DNA from: Sediminibacillus halophilus
Lineage (GTDB): Bacteria; Bacillota; Bacilli; Bacillales; Amphibacillaceae
Assembly: GCF_900103695.1 (NCBI RefSeq)
Contig: NZ_FNHF01000001.1
Coordinates: 930,001-994,000, forward strand
Reading direction: 5' to 3'
DNA length: 64,000 bases
Shown: piece after piece, positions 35,312-43,780 of the stretch
How positions within the stretch are numbered: the stretch's first letter is position 1
Layout of the letters: every line of letters begins with the position of its first letter
Notes under the pieces: generated by a model
What the model saw: only the letters and a program-made list of their open reading frames with translations
The model's database searches: none
Told to the model about the DNA's origin: nothing
Program-made: the position numbers and the translations under genes

Positions 35312-35773
35312 GTGAAAATCCATGAAACCCGCGACTGCCAAACCATCGCAAAACTGAACGAAACCGTACACCAGCTTCACAGACAGCTTTATCCCGATAT
35401 TTTCGCTGAATACAATGCCGAAAAAGCGCTTGATTTCTTTGAAAGCATCGTCGATAAACCGGAATTTACCTTTTTACTCGTTGAAGAGGACCAACAGCCC
35501 GCCGGCTTTGCCTGGTTTGAAAAAAGAACCTATCCTGGCATTGCCTATCTGGAAACACACCAATCCATTTATGTCCATCAAATAAGCATAGAAAACGCTT
35601 ATCAAGGTAAAGGATTTGGTTCCAGGTTAATGGAAGAAATTTTCTATCGAGCCGCATCTGAAAGAATCAACCGTGTTGAATTGGACTATTGGACCGCCAA
35701 TGAATCAGCCAAGACTTTTTATCATCACCAGGGCTTCCAGCCGTACCGCGAAAGTGTGTATAAGCAGTTATGA
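35312..35773 (+). CDS. GNAT-family N-acetyltransferase
   Basis: A 153-residue GNAT protein: YVHQISIENAYQGKGFGSRL contains the QGKGFG acetyl-CoA loop, and ESAKTFYHHQGFQPYRES is the C-terminal motif. Histidine-rich around the acceptor face. The substrate is unknown. Confidence 0.85.
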   Translation: MKIHETRDCQTIAKLNETVHQLHRQLYPDIFAEYNAEKALDFFESIVDKPEFTFLLVEEDQQPAGFAWFEKRTYPGIAYLETHQSIYVHQISIENAYQGKGFGSRLMEEIFYRAASERINRVELDYWTANESAKTFYHHQGFQPYRESVYKQL

Positions 35774-36018
35774 GTGGTATCCCTGTTGATTTTATCTCTC
35801 TAAAACGTCTGTCAGCCTGTACGTTATTTTAAGCTCCGTTCATTATTAACAGTTGATAAATGGGTTTATGGGAATTAACGATGAAACAAGTATTATGAAC
35901 TCGTTGAATGAGCAACAATATTGTTGGTTTTTTGGTCAAATAGTTAACTTACAAGTAAACTTAATAAATACTATTAGGTGGCTAAACGTTTTTGTTGTGG
36001 TTCTTGTATTTTTTAAAA

Positions 36019-36043
36019 TGAACGATTTTCCCAGTTAGTCGTA
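36019..36043 (+). promoter_or_regulatory. SigY-type autoregulatory promoter
   Basis: TGAACG (36019-36024), 15 bp, then CGTA (36040-36043) match the TGAACG/CGT(C/A) pattern of SigY-controlled promoters. It lies 35 bp before sigY. Confidence 0.8.
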
Positions 36044-36077
36044 TTACATAAAGATTATATTATATGGAGTAGATTTT

Positions 36078-36602
36078 ATGGATGAAAAGGATTTAATTCG
36101 AAAGGCGAAAAACGGAGATACAATAGCGCTTTCGAAACTGCTACAACAGAATTATTCGTTCCTCATAAAGTATTTAATGAAAGTTACCCTTCATCCACAA
36201 ATCGCAGAAGATTTAACACAAGAGACGATCATGAAGTGTATTGAAAAAATCCAACTGTATAATGGTGAATCCAAGTTTTCCTCATGGCTCATCACAATCG
36301 CAACGAACCTTTTCATCGATCAACAGCGTAGAAAGAAGCGGGAGAAAAACTGGCTAGAGCAGGAACAGGCGCTCCGAAAAATGAAATGGAATGCAGCCAA
36401 TATGAACGAAGAATGGGCAGATGTACTTGATGTACTTGCCCAAATGAATGAAGAAATACGTATGCCAATCGTGTTAAAGCATTATTATGGATATTCATAT
36501 GAGGAAATTGGAAAAATGATGGGTATTGCAGAAGGAACAGTAAAATCTCGGGTTTCAAATGGTCTAAAAAGTGTACGAAAGGAGTTGGCTGAACTTGAAT
36601 GA
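36078..36602 (+). CDS. sigY: ECF sigma factor SigY
   Basis: A 174-residue ECF sigma factor. Region 2 includes EDLTQETIMKCIEKIQLYN and FSSWLITIATNLFIDQQRRK; region 4 includes MPIVLKHYYGYSYEEIGKMM with GIAEGTVKSRVSNGLK. Identification as SigY rests on the exact downstream gene order yxlCDEFG as in B. subtilis, plus the promoter. It directs transcription of its own operon; the five downstream proteins hold it in check. Confidence 0.9.
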   Translation: MDEKDLIRKAKNGDTIALSKLLQQNYSFLIKYLMKVTLHPQIAEDLTQETIMKCIEKIQLYNGESKFSSWLITIATNLFIDQQRRKKREKNWLEQEQALRKMKWNAANMNEEWADVLDVLAQMNEEIRMPIVLKHYYGYSYEEIGKMMGIAEGTVKSRVSNGLKSVRKELAELE

Positions 36603-36939
36603 GTATGATTCTAAAAATAGTAATTCTATGTTGGATGATGAAGATGAATTGACGGTTAAGCAATTAATAGATGGTTTAGAAAAACTGGATCAATGGAATC
36701 CAGTATCTACTCCAAACTTACAATGGTTTCAAGAAAATGCTGAATTAGAGAAAAAAAGAATACGAAAAAAACAATGGAAAGACCTCCTAACATTTATCTC
36801 TGTTGCAGTATTTATGCTTTCAGTTGTGATTGCTGTCGTTTATCGTCAGCCAATTAATTTTCTTTATTTTCAGCTTGTGGGGATTATCTTGCTGCCCTTG
36901 GCTCTTAACAAACCTAGAAAGAAGGTCAGTAATGTATGA
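36595..36939 (+). CDS. yxlC: SigY negative regulator YxlC
   Basis: A 114-residue protein with a polar N-terminal half (VKQLIDGLEKLDQWNPVS) that should contact SigY, and two membrane helices (FISVAVFMLSVVIAVVY, FLYFQLVGIILLPLAL). The start is probably TTG at 36595, overlapping sigY by 8 bp with AAAGGAG upstream. In B. subtilis YxlC acts with YxlDEFG as the anti-SigY module. Confidence 0.8.
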   Translation: MNEYDSKNSNSMLDDEDELTVKQLIDGLEKLDQWNPVSTPNLQWFQENAELEKKRIRKKQWKDLLTFISVAVFMLSVVIAVVYRQPINFLYFQLVGIILLPLALNKPRKKVSNV

Positions 36940-37160
36940 ATTCAAACAAACTAAGTAGCATACCGCTTTGGTTATTGGTCGTGACTGCATTCATTCTGAT
37001 TTGCCAGGGCTCATGGATGTTTTGGGATGCGCGTAAGAGGGGACACAATGCTTGGCTATGGGGCTTTTTGGGCCTTATTCAATTTCCAACATATCTTATT
37101 ATTTATCTTATTTTTGCAAGAAAAATATTTAAAAGAAAGGTCTCAGGATCAAACTCCTGA
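36936..37160 (+). CDS. yxlD: Anti-SigY membrane protein YxlD
   Basis: A 74-residue membrane protein with the PLDNsc-type core: WLLVVTAFILICQGSWMFWD, AWLWGFLGLIQFPTYLIIYL. It starts in an ATGA overlap with yxlC. In B. subtilis YxlD and YxlE are the main negative regulators of SigY. Its last codons form the left arm of a terminator-like hairpin. Confidence 0.8.
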   Translation: MNSNKLSSIPLWLLVVTAFILICQGSWMFWDARKRGHNAWLWGFLGLIQFPTYLIIYLIFARKIFKRKVSGSNS

Positions 37161-37169
37161 GATTTTTTT
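37141..37169 (+). terminator. Intra-operon terminator/attenuator after yxlD
   Basis: TCTCAGGA and TCCTGAGA form an eight-bp stem with a six-base loop followed by seven T residues. The hairpin overlaps the final codons of yxlD, so it should reduce readthrough into yxlEFG. Confidence 0.75.
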
Positions 37170-37175
37170 CGTGAG

Positions 37176-37201
37176 TGAACGATTAAATGAATGTAATCGT
37201 A
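37176..37201 (+). promoter_or_regulatory. Second SigY-type promoter before yxlE
   Basis: TGAACG (37176-37181), 16 bp, CGTA (37198-37201). It shares TGAACGATT and CGTATTAC with the promoter before sigY. Placed directly behind the terminator, it could supply yxlEFG separately. Confidence 0.7.
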
Positions 37202-37235
37202 TTACGGGTAAATAAGCAATTTGGAGGAGAAAAAA

Positions 37236-37439
37236 ATGAATGTACCGTTAAATGAAATCCCTTGGGGAGCGATTGCGCCAATTCTTGTCTTACAATTAAT
37301 TCTTATGATTACCGCATTAGTTTCTTGTATCAGAGAAGAAAAAACGAACGGACCAAAATGGTTGTGGATCCTTTTTATTCTCTTTATCAGCTTAATAGGA
37401 CCAGTGCTTTATTTCGTTTTTGGAAGGAGAAATAATTAA
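37236..37439 (+). CDS. yxlE: Anti-SigY membrane protein YxlE
   Basis: A 67-residue protein with two helices and a PLDNsc-like core (IAPILVLQLILMITALVSCI, KWLWILFILFISLIGPVLYF). The ATG behind GGAGGAG is the start, not the TTG 15 bases earlier. It overlaps yxlF by one base. It probably partners YxlD in holding SigY at the membrane. Confidence 0.8.
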   Translation: MNVPLNEIPWGAIAPILVLQLILMITALVSCIREEKTNGPKWLWILFILFISLIGPVLYFVFGRRNN

Positions 37440-38344
37440 TGGAGTTATTAAAGGCAAGCGATTTAGTAAAAGGATATGGGAATACGAATGCTGTTAATGG
37501 AATCAATTTCCATATTGAAGAAGGCAGGTGCGTTTCATTACTTGGACCAAATGGAGCAGGTAAAACAACGACATTAAAAATGCTATCCGGATTGTTGGAA
37601 CCGACTTCAGGTAGTATTGATTTTAAAGGCGAAAAAGCAAAGGATTTAAGGCCGTTTATTGGGTATTTACCTCAATACCCTGCTTTCTATAATTGGATGA
37701 GCGGAAAGGAGTTTCTTGTTTTCGCAGGACAATTAGCAAAGCTGAATCGTAAAGAAGCAGAAAAAAGAAGTGAAGAATTACTTGAACGAATGGGCCTCGC
37801 GAATGCGAAGAAAAGAAAAATACGGGGGTATTCAGGTGGAATGAAGCAGCGCCTTGGATTAGCACAGGCACTAATTCATCGTCCGGAATTACTTATTTTA
37901 GATGAGCCTGTTTCAGCACTCGATCCACTTGGTAGACGGGAAGTGTTGGATATGATGAGAGAGATTAAAAAGGAAACAACCATTCTCTTCTCCACTCATG
38001 TCCTTCACGATGCAGAAGAAATAAGTGACAGCATTTTGATCATGCATGCCGGGGAAATTGCGATATCAGGTAGCCTGAGAAGTGTAATGGAAGAGTATCG
38101 ACAACCTATTTTACAAATTGAATTTGAAGCACCGGCTGCCGATTGGCTAAAAAGCATAGCGAGTTATAGCTTTGTATCTGAAGTAAACATTCAAGGTAAT
38201 AAAACCAGCATCGTATTAAAAGATATGGTAAATGGGAAGCAAACATTATTAAAAGATATCGTGGAGCGAAAACTTCCGGTTCGTAAGTTCGAGATTTCTC
38301 AAACAACATTAGAAGATTTATTTATGAGGGTGGTGAAGTCATGA
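37439..38344 (+). CDS. yxlF: ABC transporter ATP-binding protein YxlF
   Basis: A 301-residue ATPase: Walker A GPNGAGKT at 36-43, signature YSGGMKQR, Walker B LLILDEPVSALDP, H-loop STHVLHDAEE. It powers the permease YxlG; the two overlap by 4 bp. In B. subtilis YxlFG is part of the SigY operon and affects SigY activity; what it moves is not known. Confidence 0.9.
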   Translation: MELLKASDLVKGYGNTNAVNGINFHIEEGRCVSLLGPNGAGKTTTLKMLSGLLEPTSGSIDFKGEKAKDLRPFIGYLPQYPAFYNWMSGKEFLVFAGQLAKLNRKEAEKRSEELLERMGLANAKKRKIRGYSGGMKQRLGLAQALIHRPELLILDEPVSALDPLGRREVLDMMREIKKETTILFSTHVLHDAEEISDSILIMHAGEIAISGSLRSVMEEYRQPILQIEFEAPAADWLKSIASYSFVSEVNIQGNKTSIVLKDMVNGKQTLLKDIVERKLPVRKFEISQTTLEDLFMRVVKS

Positions 38345-39120
38345 CACAATGGACTGTTCTTTATCGAAAAGAAATGACGGAAATGGTGCGAAATTATAAA
38401 ATTTTATGGATTCCAATTGTCTTTATTTTGCTAGGTGTCATGCAGCCGGTTAGTTCGTATTATATGCCGGAAATTTTGGACACTTTTGGCGATCTTCCAG
38501 AAGGTACAATCCTTGAAATGCCTCTTCCAACTGGGGCAGAAGTATTAATGCAAGTTCTATCTAATTATGGGATGCTTGGTGTACTTATTCTAGTTTTGAG
38601 TGCAATGGGTGTCGTTTCCTCAGAAAGACAGAGTGGAGTAGCAGGTATGGTCATGATTAAACCAGTTCCTTATTCCTCGTATATATTATCGAAATGGGCT
38701 GGGTTACTTACAATTACACTCATTTCATTGTTTATCGGCTATGTAGCTTCTTGGTATTATACGAGTTTACTCATTGAAACAGTCGCTTTTGAGCGCATTT
38801 TTCAAAGTGTAGTGATCTACAGCATATGGTTAGTTTTTGTTGTTACATTGACGCTCTTTTTTAGTACGATAATGAAAGGAAATGCAAGTGTCGCTTTTGT
38901 TACAATTTTAGTGATCTTTTCCATTTCGTCGGTTACGTCGATTCTAGGAAAGAATATGACGTGGAGCCCGGCCAAAATGCCTGAGCACACAGGACAGGTC
39001 TTGTTGTCAGGAGAACTAGAGTCTGGCTTCTTGCTCGCTCTTATTACAACTATTGCTATTATCATCGTCGTTCTCCTCTCCTCTATCCAAATCTTTAAGC
39101 AAAAAGAGCTACTCGAATAA
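38341..39120 (+). CDS. yxlG: ABC transporter permease YxlG
   Basis: A 259-residue ABC-2-type permease with six helices: LWIPIVFILLGVMQPVSSYY first, then GMLGVLILVLSAMGVVSSER and IALITTIAIIIVVLL-like C-terminal helix. Last gene of the sigY operon, followed by an inverted repeat at 39157. Confidence 0.9.
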   Translation: MTQWTVLYRKEMTEMVRNYKILWIPIVFILLGVMQPVSSYYMPEILDTFGDLPEGTILEMPLPTGAEVLMQVLSNYGMLGVLILVLSAMGVVSSERQSGVAGMVMIKPVPYSSYILSKWAGLLTITLISLFIGYVASWYYTSLLIETVAFERIFQSVVIYSIWLVFVVTLTLFFSTIMKGNASVAFVTILVIFSISSVTSILGKNMTWSPAKMPEHTGQVLLSGELESGFLLALITTIAIIIVVLLSSIQIFKQKELLE

Positions 39121-39632
39121 AATTTGTGCAATAATGAACACTATTTGATACAAAACAGTGGAATATATTAGCAACATATATTCCACTACCATGTATCATG
39201 TGGTCCAAAATTGTTCAAGCAATGTTATTTTCCAACCTATTTTCACCCATATAATCATTTCCAAAACGTTCATATAAAAATTAATTCACTAGAAATTACC
39301 TGTATTTACCCCCCAATTAATACGATTACTGGTTCATCCGACCTGTTTTGTAAAAGATAACAGATCGCAAAACAAACGTGGCTATCATAGAATTGGAGAG
39401 TATATACCTTAACAAGCAACTTGCGGGGTTTCCAGTATTCGAAATTCCATCACCCCCTAATTAATAGAGTCGCTAGGAAAAATTGATTCGTGAAAAGGGC
39501 TTGATACAGAATGTGGTAATTTATGATACACTCAGTTTATCAATTAAAACGCCAAGACATTGATCATTCCATTTACAAAGCATAATCGTTACAGACGAAG
39601 GCGTACTATAAATTTATAAAGGAGATGATACG
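39121..39632. other. Intergenic region with inverted repeat
   Basis: These 512 bp contain no gene. A perfect 12-bp inverted repeat, AGTGGAATATAT / ATATATTCCACT (39157-39168 and 39176-39187), lacks a T tract, so it may be a protein site or weak 3' end of the yxl operon. A short motif ACCCCC(C/T)AATTAATA occurs twice, at about 39308 and 39451. No promoter for the methyltransferase was clear. Confidence 0.5.
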
Positions 39633-40394
39633 GTGTTAGGTTATTATCATAAACTTTCTTCAGAAGTATATGATATGGACAAGTATATTGGTCATTCATT
39701 TGGAGATGTTGAATTTTATAGCGATCGACTAGCCTCTTGTGAGGGTCCTATCCTTGAACCGGGAGTTGGCACTGGACGAATGCTTATCCCGCTCTTAGAA
39801 AGGGAGTTGAAAGTGGATGGCATCGATGTTTCGCAAGAAATGATAAAAATATGCCGTAATCACTGTGATGAGAGAGGACTCAGCCCCAGACTATTTGAAG
39901 GACAGATGGAATCATTTACACCAGACACTACATATGAAGTTATTATCGTCCCGAATGGAACATTCTTGCTGTTACATAAGAGAGATGAGTCTATTAAAGC
40001 ACTTAAAAATTTTTATAACCACCTCTCTAATGGAGGTAGGCTGATTTTAGATACTTTTCTAGAAACTGATTTTTCAACTGACAAAATATCAACGAGAACT
40101 TGGAAAACGAAGAATGGCGATATTATTACATTGGAATCAAAAGTAGTCGAGGTTAACTATTTAAACCAGTACAAAATATCTCATAACCGCTACGAAAAAT
40201 GGAATAATGGCGAGCTAATCCAAACAGAATTAGAACAATTTCCATTGCGATGGTATGGAGTTGAAGAGTTTAAACTGATTCTTGAAAAGATAGGATTTGG
40301 AGACATAATTATTTCAGCTGACTATAAGTACGGACAATACCCAACCGATTCGAGCCAAATGATAACATACGAAGCTACTGCAAAAAAAGCGTAA
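39633..40394 (+). CDS. Class I SAM-dependent methyltransferase
   Basis: A 253-residue protein starting at GTG behind AAGGAGATG. SAM motif I is ILEPGVGTGRMLIPLLE, followed by VDGIDVSQEMI (acidic ribose ligand) and GGRLILDTF. The substrate is unknown. Its low-GC composition resembles the adjacent sigY operon more than the flanking regions, which could hint at a common origin. Confidence 0.8.
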   Translation: MLGYYHKLSSEVYDMDKYIGHSFGDVEFYSDRLASCEGPILEPGVGTGRMLIPLLERELKVDGIDVSQEMIKICRNHCDERGLSPRLFEGQMESFTPDTTYEVIIVPNGTFLLLHKRDESIKALKNFYNHLSNGGRLILDTFLETDFSTDKISTRTWKTKNGDIITLESKVVEVNYLNQYKISHNRYEKWNNGELIQTELEQFPLRWYGVEEFKLILEKIGFGDIIISADYKYGQYPTDSSQMITYEATAKKA

Positions 40395-40555
40395 GCTATT
40401 TATCTATGATTAACGGGAATTTCAATACCAGAACAGCCTCACAAAACATTTGATTAAATAGATTACGTACTTGTTAAATTAGCAGACAAACGAACGTCCG
40501 TTTAGTAAGCCTATTTTAACAGAGCTTTTCATAAAATGCATTTTCGTGAAACTAG

Positions 40556-40586
40556 CAAAAAACCGGCAGCTTGCCTGCCGGTTTTC
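40556..40586 (-). terminator. Terminator of BCCT gene
   Basis: On the minus strand AAAACCGGCAG and CTGCCGGTTTT form an 11-bp stem ending in a T tract, two bases past the stop. Confidence 0.85.
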
Positions 40587-40587
40587 T

Positions 40588-42096
40588 TCAATTTGTCGGA
40601 AGCTTGCCGAATTCTTCCCGAAGCCCTTTGATCAACGATACGATCATCACCAGTATGATCACTGTGAACGGCATCGCAGTCATGATTGCTACTGCGCGTA
40701 GAGCTTCCAATCCTCCGCTTAGTAGCAAAACCGCTGCCGTAATCGAAATTAGAAAACCCCAGGAAAGCTTCGTCAGCGTCTTAGGATTCAGCGTACCTTT
40801 TGAAGACAAAACACTTAACACATAACTTGCAGAATCAGCTGAAGTAATGAAGAAAATCGTGATCAACAAAATACCCAATATATTCAGCACCAATCCAAGC
40901 GGAAGGTTGCCAAGCATCATGAAGAATGCCACTTCCTCATGCTCTTGTGCTCTTGAGGCAATGTCGATACCTTCGCTGATCTGCATATGCAAGCCGGTGC
41001 CGCCCATGATGGAAAACCATATCGCCCCAAGCAAAGCCGGGACAAACAAGACACCGAAAACGAACTCTCTGATCGTCCTGCCTCGTGAAATACGGGCAAT
41101 AAACGTACCGACATAGGGTCCCCATGCAATGACCCAGGCCCAGAAGAAAATCGTCCATTGCCCCCTCCAGGAACCATCGGAATATGGCGACAACGATAAG
41201 CTCAGCGGGATATATTGACCGATATACTGCCCGACCGCCGTCGTAAAGCTTTCCAATAAAAATGCTGTCGGGCCAAGGACAAGCACGAAAACCATCAGCA
41301 CACCTGCGATGATAATGTTGCTTGAGCTTAAGTAGCGCATGCCTTTGTTTACTCCTGAAACCGCCGAAGTGATGAACAAGCCAGTGACAACTGCAATGAT
41401 AATTAGCTGGGTCACTTTACTATTCGGCGTTCCGAAGACTTCGGAGATACCGCCGCTCACTTGCATGGCACTTAGTCCAAAGGTTGTTGCCACTCCAATT
41501 GCGGTAGCAAGCGTGGCAAAAATGTTAATTACTTTTCCCACTACTCCATCCGTCCGTTCGCCAAGCAAAGGATAAAAGGCATGGCTAATCAATCCGGGCC
41601 GATTTCTCCTGAATTTAAAAAACGCCATCGATAAGCCGATGATCGTAAATACACCCCAGGGCTGGAGCGCCCAGTGGAACACACTGTAAGTCAATGCGGC
41701 TTTTGCCGCTTCATTTGTTTCCGCCTCGTAGCCCGGTGGCGGTTCGACATAATGCAGGACTGGTTCTGCCACGCCCCAGAAGACGAGACCGACGCCCATC
41801 CCTGCCGCGAACAAAAGTCCGAGCCACGTAAAAAATGAGTAGGTTGGCTTGCTGTCAGGCTTGCCCAGCTTCAAATGCCGGTAAGGACCGATGGCAAGAT
41901 ACAAGCAAGTCAATACAAAAATAGTCGTAGCCAGCATGTAAAACCAGCTGAAGTAATTGCGCATCCAGTGCAGACCGGCAGTCGACGCCTGGCTCAACTG
42001 TTCTGGAAAAAAGACTCCCCATGCGACGAACAATACGATGATGCAAAAGCTGACGTAAAAAACGGCACCAGGCGCTTTCTTTTTCGCTCTGTCCAT
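40588..42096 (-). CDS. BCCT-family betaine/carnitine/choline transporter
   Basis: A 502-residue, 12-helix secondary transporter. AAGMGVGLVFWGVAEP is the BCCT sodium/substrate motif, and WAWVIAWGPYVGTFIARISR is the family signature with its aromatic box. It resembles OpuD, a Na+-coupled glycine betaine carrier for osmoprotection, but substrate cannot be fixed. I start at the ATG behind AGAGGTGG rather than ten codons upstream. Confidence 0.9.
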   Translation of the reverse strand: MDRAKKKAPGAVFYVSFCIIVLFVAWGVFFPEQLSQASTAGLHWMRNYFSWFYMLATTIFVLTCLYLAIGPYRHLKLGKPDSKPTYSFFTWLGLLFAAGMGVGLVFWGVAEPVLHYVEPPPGYEAETNEAAKAALTYSVFHWALQPWGVFTIIGLSMAFFKFRRNRPGLISHAFYPLLGERTDGVVGKVINIFATLATAIGVATTFGLSAMQVSGGISEVFGTPNSKVTQLIIIAVVTGLFITSAVSGVNKGMRYLSSSNIIIAGVLMVFVLVLGPTAFLLESFTTAVGQYIGQYIPLSLSLSPYSDGSWRGQWTIFFWAWVIAWGPYVGTFIARISRGRTIREFVFGVLFVPALLGAIWFSIMGGTGLHMQISEGIDIASRAQEHEEVAFFMMLGNLPLGLVLNILGILLITIFFITSADSASYVLSVLSSKGTLNPKTLTKLSWGFLISITAAVLLLSGGLEALRAVAIMTAMPFTVIILVMIVSLIKGLREEFGKLPTN

Positions 42097-42310
42097 ATTT
42101 CCACCTCTTTCCTCGGTACAGCTCATCCTTTATGCTGTACCCACTCCCGTAAAGAGCTAAAACAGACGGAAAAGGAAAAACAGCTATCCTGTGGATACCT
42201 GTTTTTAAGAAAGGTTCTGTCCGCCAACTTTATCTCTTTCTCATAATAGTTTTGATAGAAACTTCGACGTAACGTGCAAACAGCTAACTATCATCCAATA
42301 TAAAATTATC

Positions 42311-42420
42311 AGTCTCTTCGCTTCCTTGGGACCGCGGTTGCTCATACATCGAAGACATTAGTTCGTAAAAGTCCGTTGCGTCTTCCTTTAAAGTTCCATA
42401 GCGGGAGATTTTCGCCCTAA
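42311..42420. repeat. Dispersed repeat, family B, copy 2
   Basis: CTTGGGACCGCGGTTGCTC, AAAGTCCGTTGCGTCTTCC and CCATAGCGGGAGA recur here in the same order as at 10155-10265. The whole gap 42097-42583 holds no gene. Confidence 0.65.
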
Positions 42421-42583
42421 TAAATTCAGCAGATAACTATACCTTTTACTTACCAGGAAGTGTTTCATAGCGGAGTGTTTATCCGCAGCGATAGATTACC
42501 ACTCGTCCAATCGAGGAATGAAAGAAATCATAAGAAAGTTACGCAATTTCTATCTTGCCCGAAAACACCTTTAAGAAAAGATG

Positions 42584-43102
42584 CTAAAATTCAACTGCCA
42601 TCCCATACCTTTTGCCTTGTTTATACGCTTTCTCAACCAGTTCCGGATACAAATCCTGTACAATATAAAGCTTGCCTTGCCCCTGTCGGTCCTCGACTTT
42701 GACTTCATAAGTCAACTCGATTTTCTCTTGCTTCCCGGGCTCCATGTTTAGCAGGGCATTTATGTCAAAATCCCCTTGGTTCGTTTGGTACACATCCCTA
42801 CCGTAAGCAAGCTTGGTTTCGATGGCTTTCACCTTTGAAATTGCTTCTTCCGAAGTGTTCTCCAACTCCATTGTCACGGTGCACTGTATCCACTCCTGAC
42901 CATGCTGTTCCTCGGTTTCCTCGCCAAAGCGGACGTCTTCCACTGTCAGTACGGCATCCCCTAAGGAAATTTCATCTCCTACTGCAAAGGATTCAATGCT
43001 GTATTCTTTCGCCACCCCTTTGTTGACCGCATAGACTCGCGCCGAGTATGCCGCCACAACGGCAACGACGAGAAGTAATGCCAAAAATCTTTTCCTGTTC
43101 AC
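42584..43102 (-). CDS. Exported protein, DUF4352-like
   Basis: A 172-residue protein with an N-terminal signal or anchor helix (FLALLLVVAVVAAYSARVYA). The beta-rich extracellular part (VGDEISLGDAVLTVEDVRFG, IQCTVTMELENTSEEAISKV, KQEKIELTYEV) looks like the immunoglobulin-like DUF4352 fold. Last gene of the seven-gene ABC operon, overlapping the ATPase gene by 4 bp. Confidence 0.65.
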   Translation of the reverse strand: MNRKRFLALLLVVAVVAAYSARVYAVNKGVAKEYSIESFAVGDEISLGDAVLTVEDVRFGEETEEQHGQEWIQCTVTMELENTSEEAISKVKAIETKLAYGRDVYQTNQGDFDINALLNMEPGKQEKIELTYEVKVEDRQGQGKLYIVQDLYPELVEKAYKQGKRYGMAVEF

Positions 43103-43767
43103 GCGGAATCACCTTCCAGCGCATAGTGATCGACGATTTTGCCGTTTTCCATCATGAAAATCTCGTCGGAAAGATAATCCAGCTCCTCCTTATCATGGCT
43201 TGCAATCAAAATACATTTTCCATCTGCTTTGAGATCGAGCAGCACTTTTTTTATTTCCTCCACTCCGTCAGAATCGAGGGCGTTTGTCGGTTCATCCAAA
43301 ATAATCAGTTCCGGCTCTTCCATGATCGCCTGGGCAATTCCCAGCCGCTGCTTCATCCCCAACGAATATTTGCGATATTTCCGTTTGTCATCAGGGTCAA
43401 GACCGACCATCCGAATCGACTGTTTAATCTTTTCATCATCGACGATTTTGTTGATTTCAGCGAGAAGCTTCAGGTTTTTAAAACCTGTGTATCCATTTAG
43501 AAAACCCGGGTATTCGATTAACACACCGACACTCGGCGGAAAGGAGATATCCTCCCCAAGCGTTTTCCCGTCTACTTTCACGGAACCTTTGCTAGCCCGT
43601 ATCAATCCACAAAGCAGGCGGAACAGCATCGTTTTTCCCGATCCATTTTTACCGCGGAAGCCATAAATTTTCCCTTTATGTAAGGATAAATCAATATCCG
43701 CCAATACCTGTTCTTTCTTGATTTGTTTTGAAACGTGATTGGCTTCTAAAAACGCAGTGCCAGTCAT
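43099..43767 (-). CDS. ABC transporter ATP-binding protein
   Basis: A 222-residue ATPase: Walker A GKNGSGKT at 39-46, signature YSLGMKQR, Walker B LIILDEPTNALD and H-loop ASHDKEEL. It is the BcrA/lantibiotic-immunity type of ATPase. It is the only ATPase in an operon with four membrane subunits. Confidence 0.9.
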   Translation of the reverse strand: MTGTAFLEANHVSKQIKKEQVLADIDLSLHKGKIYGFRGKNGSGKTMLFRLLCGLIRASKGSVKVDGKTLGEDISFPPSVGVLIEYPGFLNGYTGFKNLKLLAEINKIVDDEKIKQSIRMVGLDPDDKRKYRKYSLGMKQRLGIAQAIMEEPELIILDEPTNALDSDGVEEIKKVLLDLKADGKCILIASHDKEELDYLSDEIFMMENGKIVDHYALEGDSA

Positions 43768-43780
43768 CTTGTTTCCCCCT

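Noticed and set aside
35853-36038. 61-residue plus-strand frame before sigY
   Set aside because: It has no good ribosome binding site and overlaps the SigY promoter; composition looks random.
39301-39470. Twice-occurring ACCCCC(C/T)AATTAATA motif as an operator
   Set aside because: Only two copies, 143 bp apart, far from any start and in no promoter-like context.
41875-42246. 123-residue plus-strand frame across the BCCT start
   Set aside because: Antisense to a conserved transporter gene and biased by its codon pattern.
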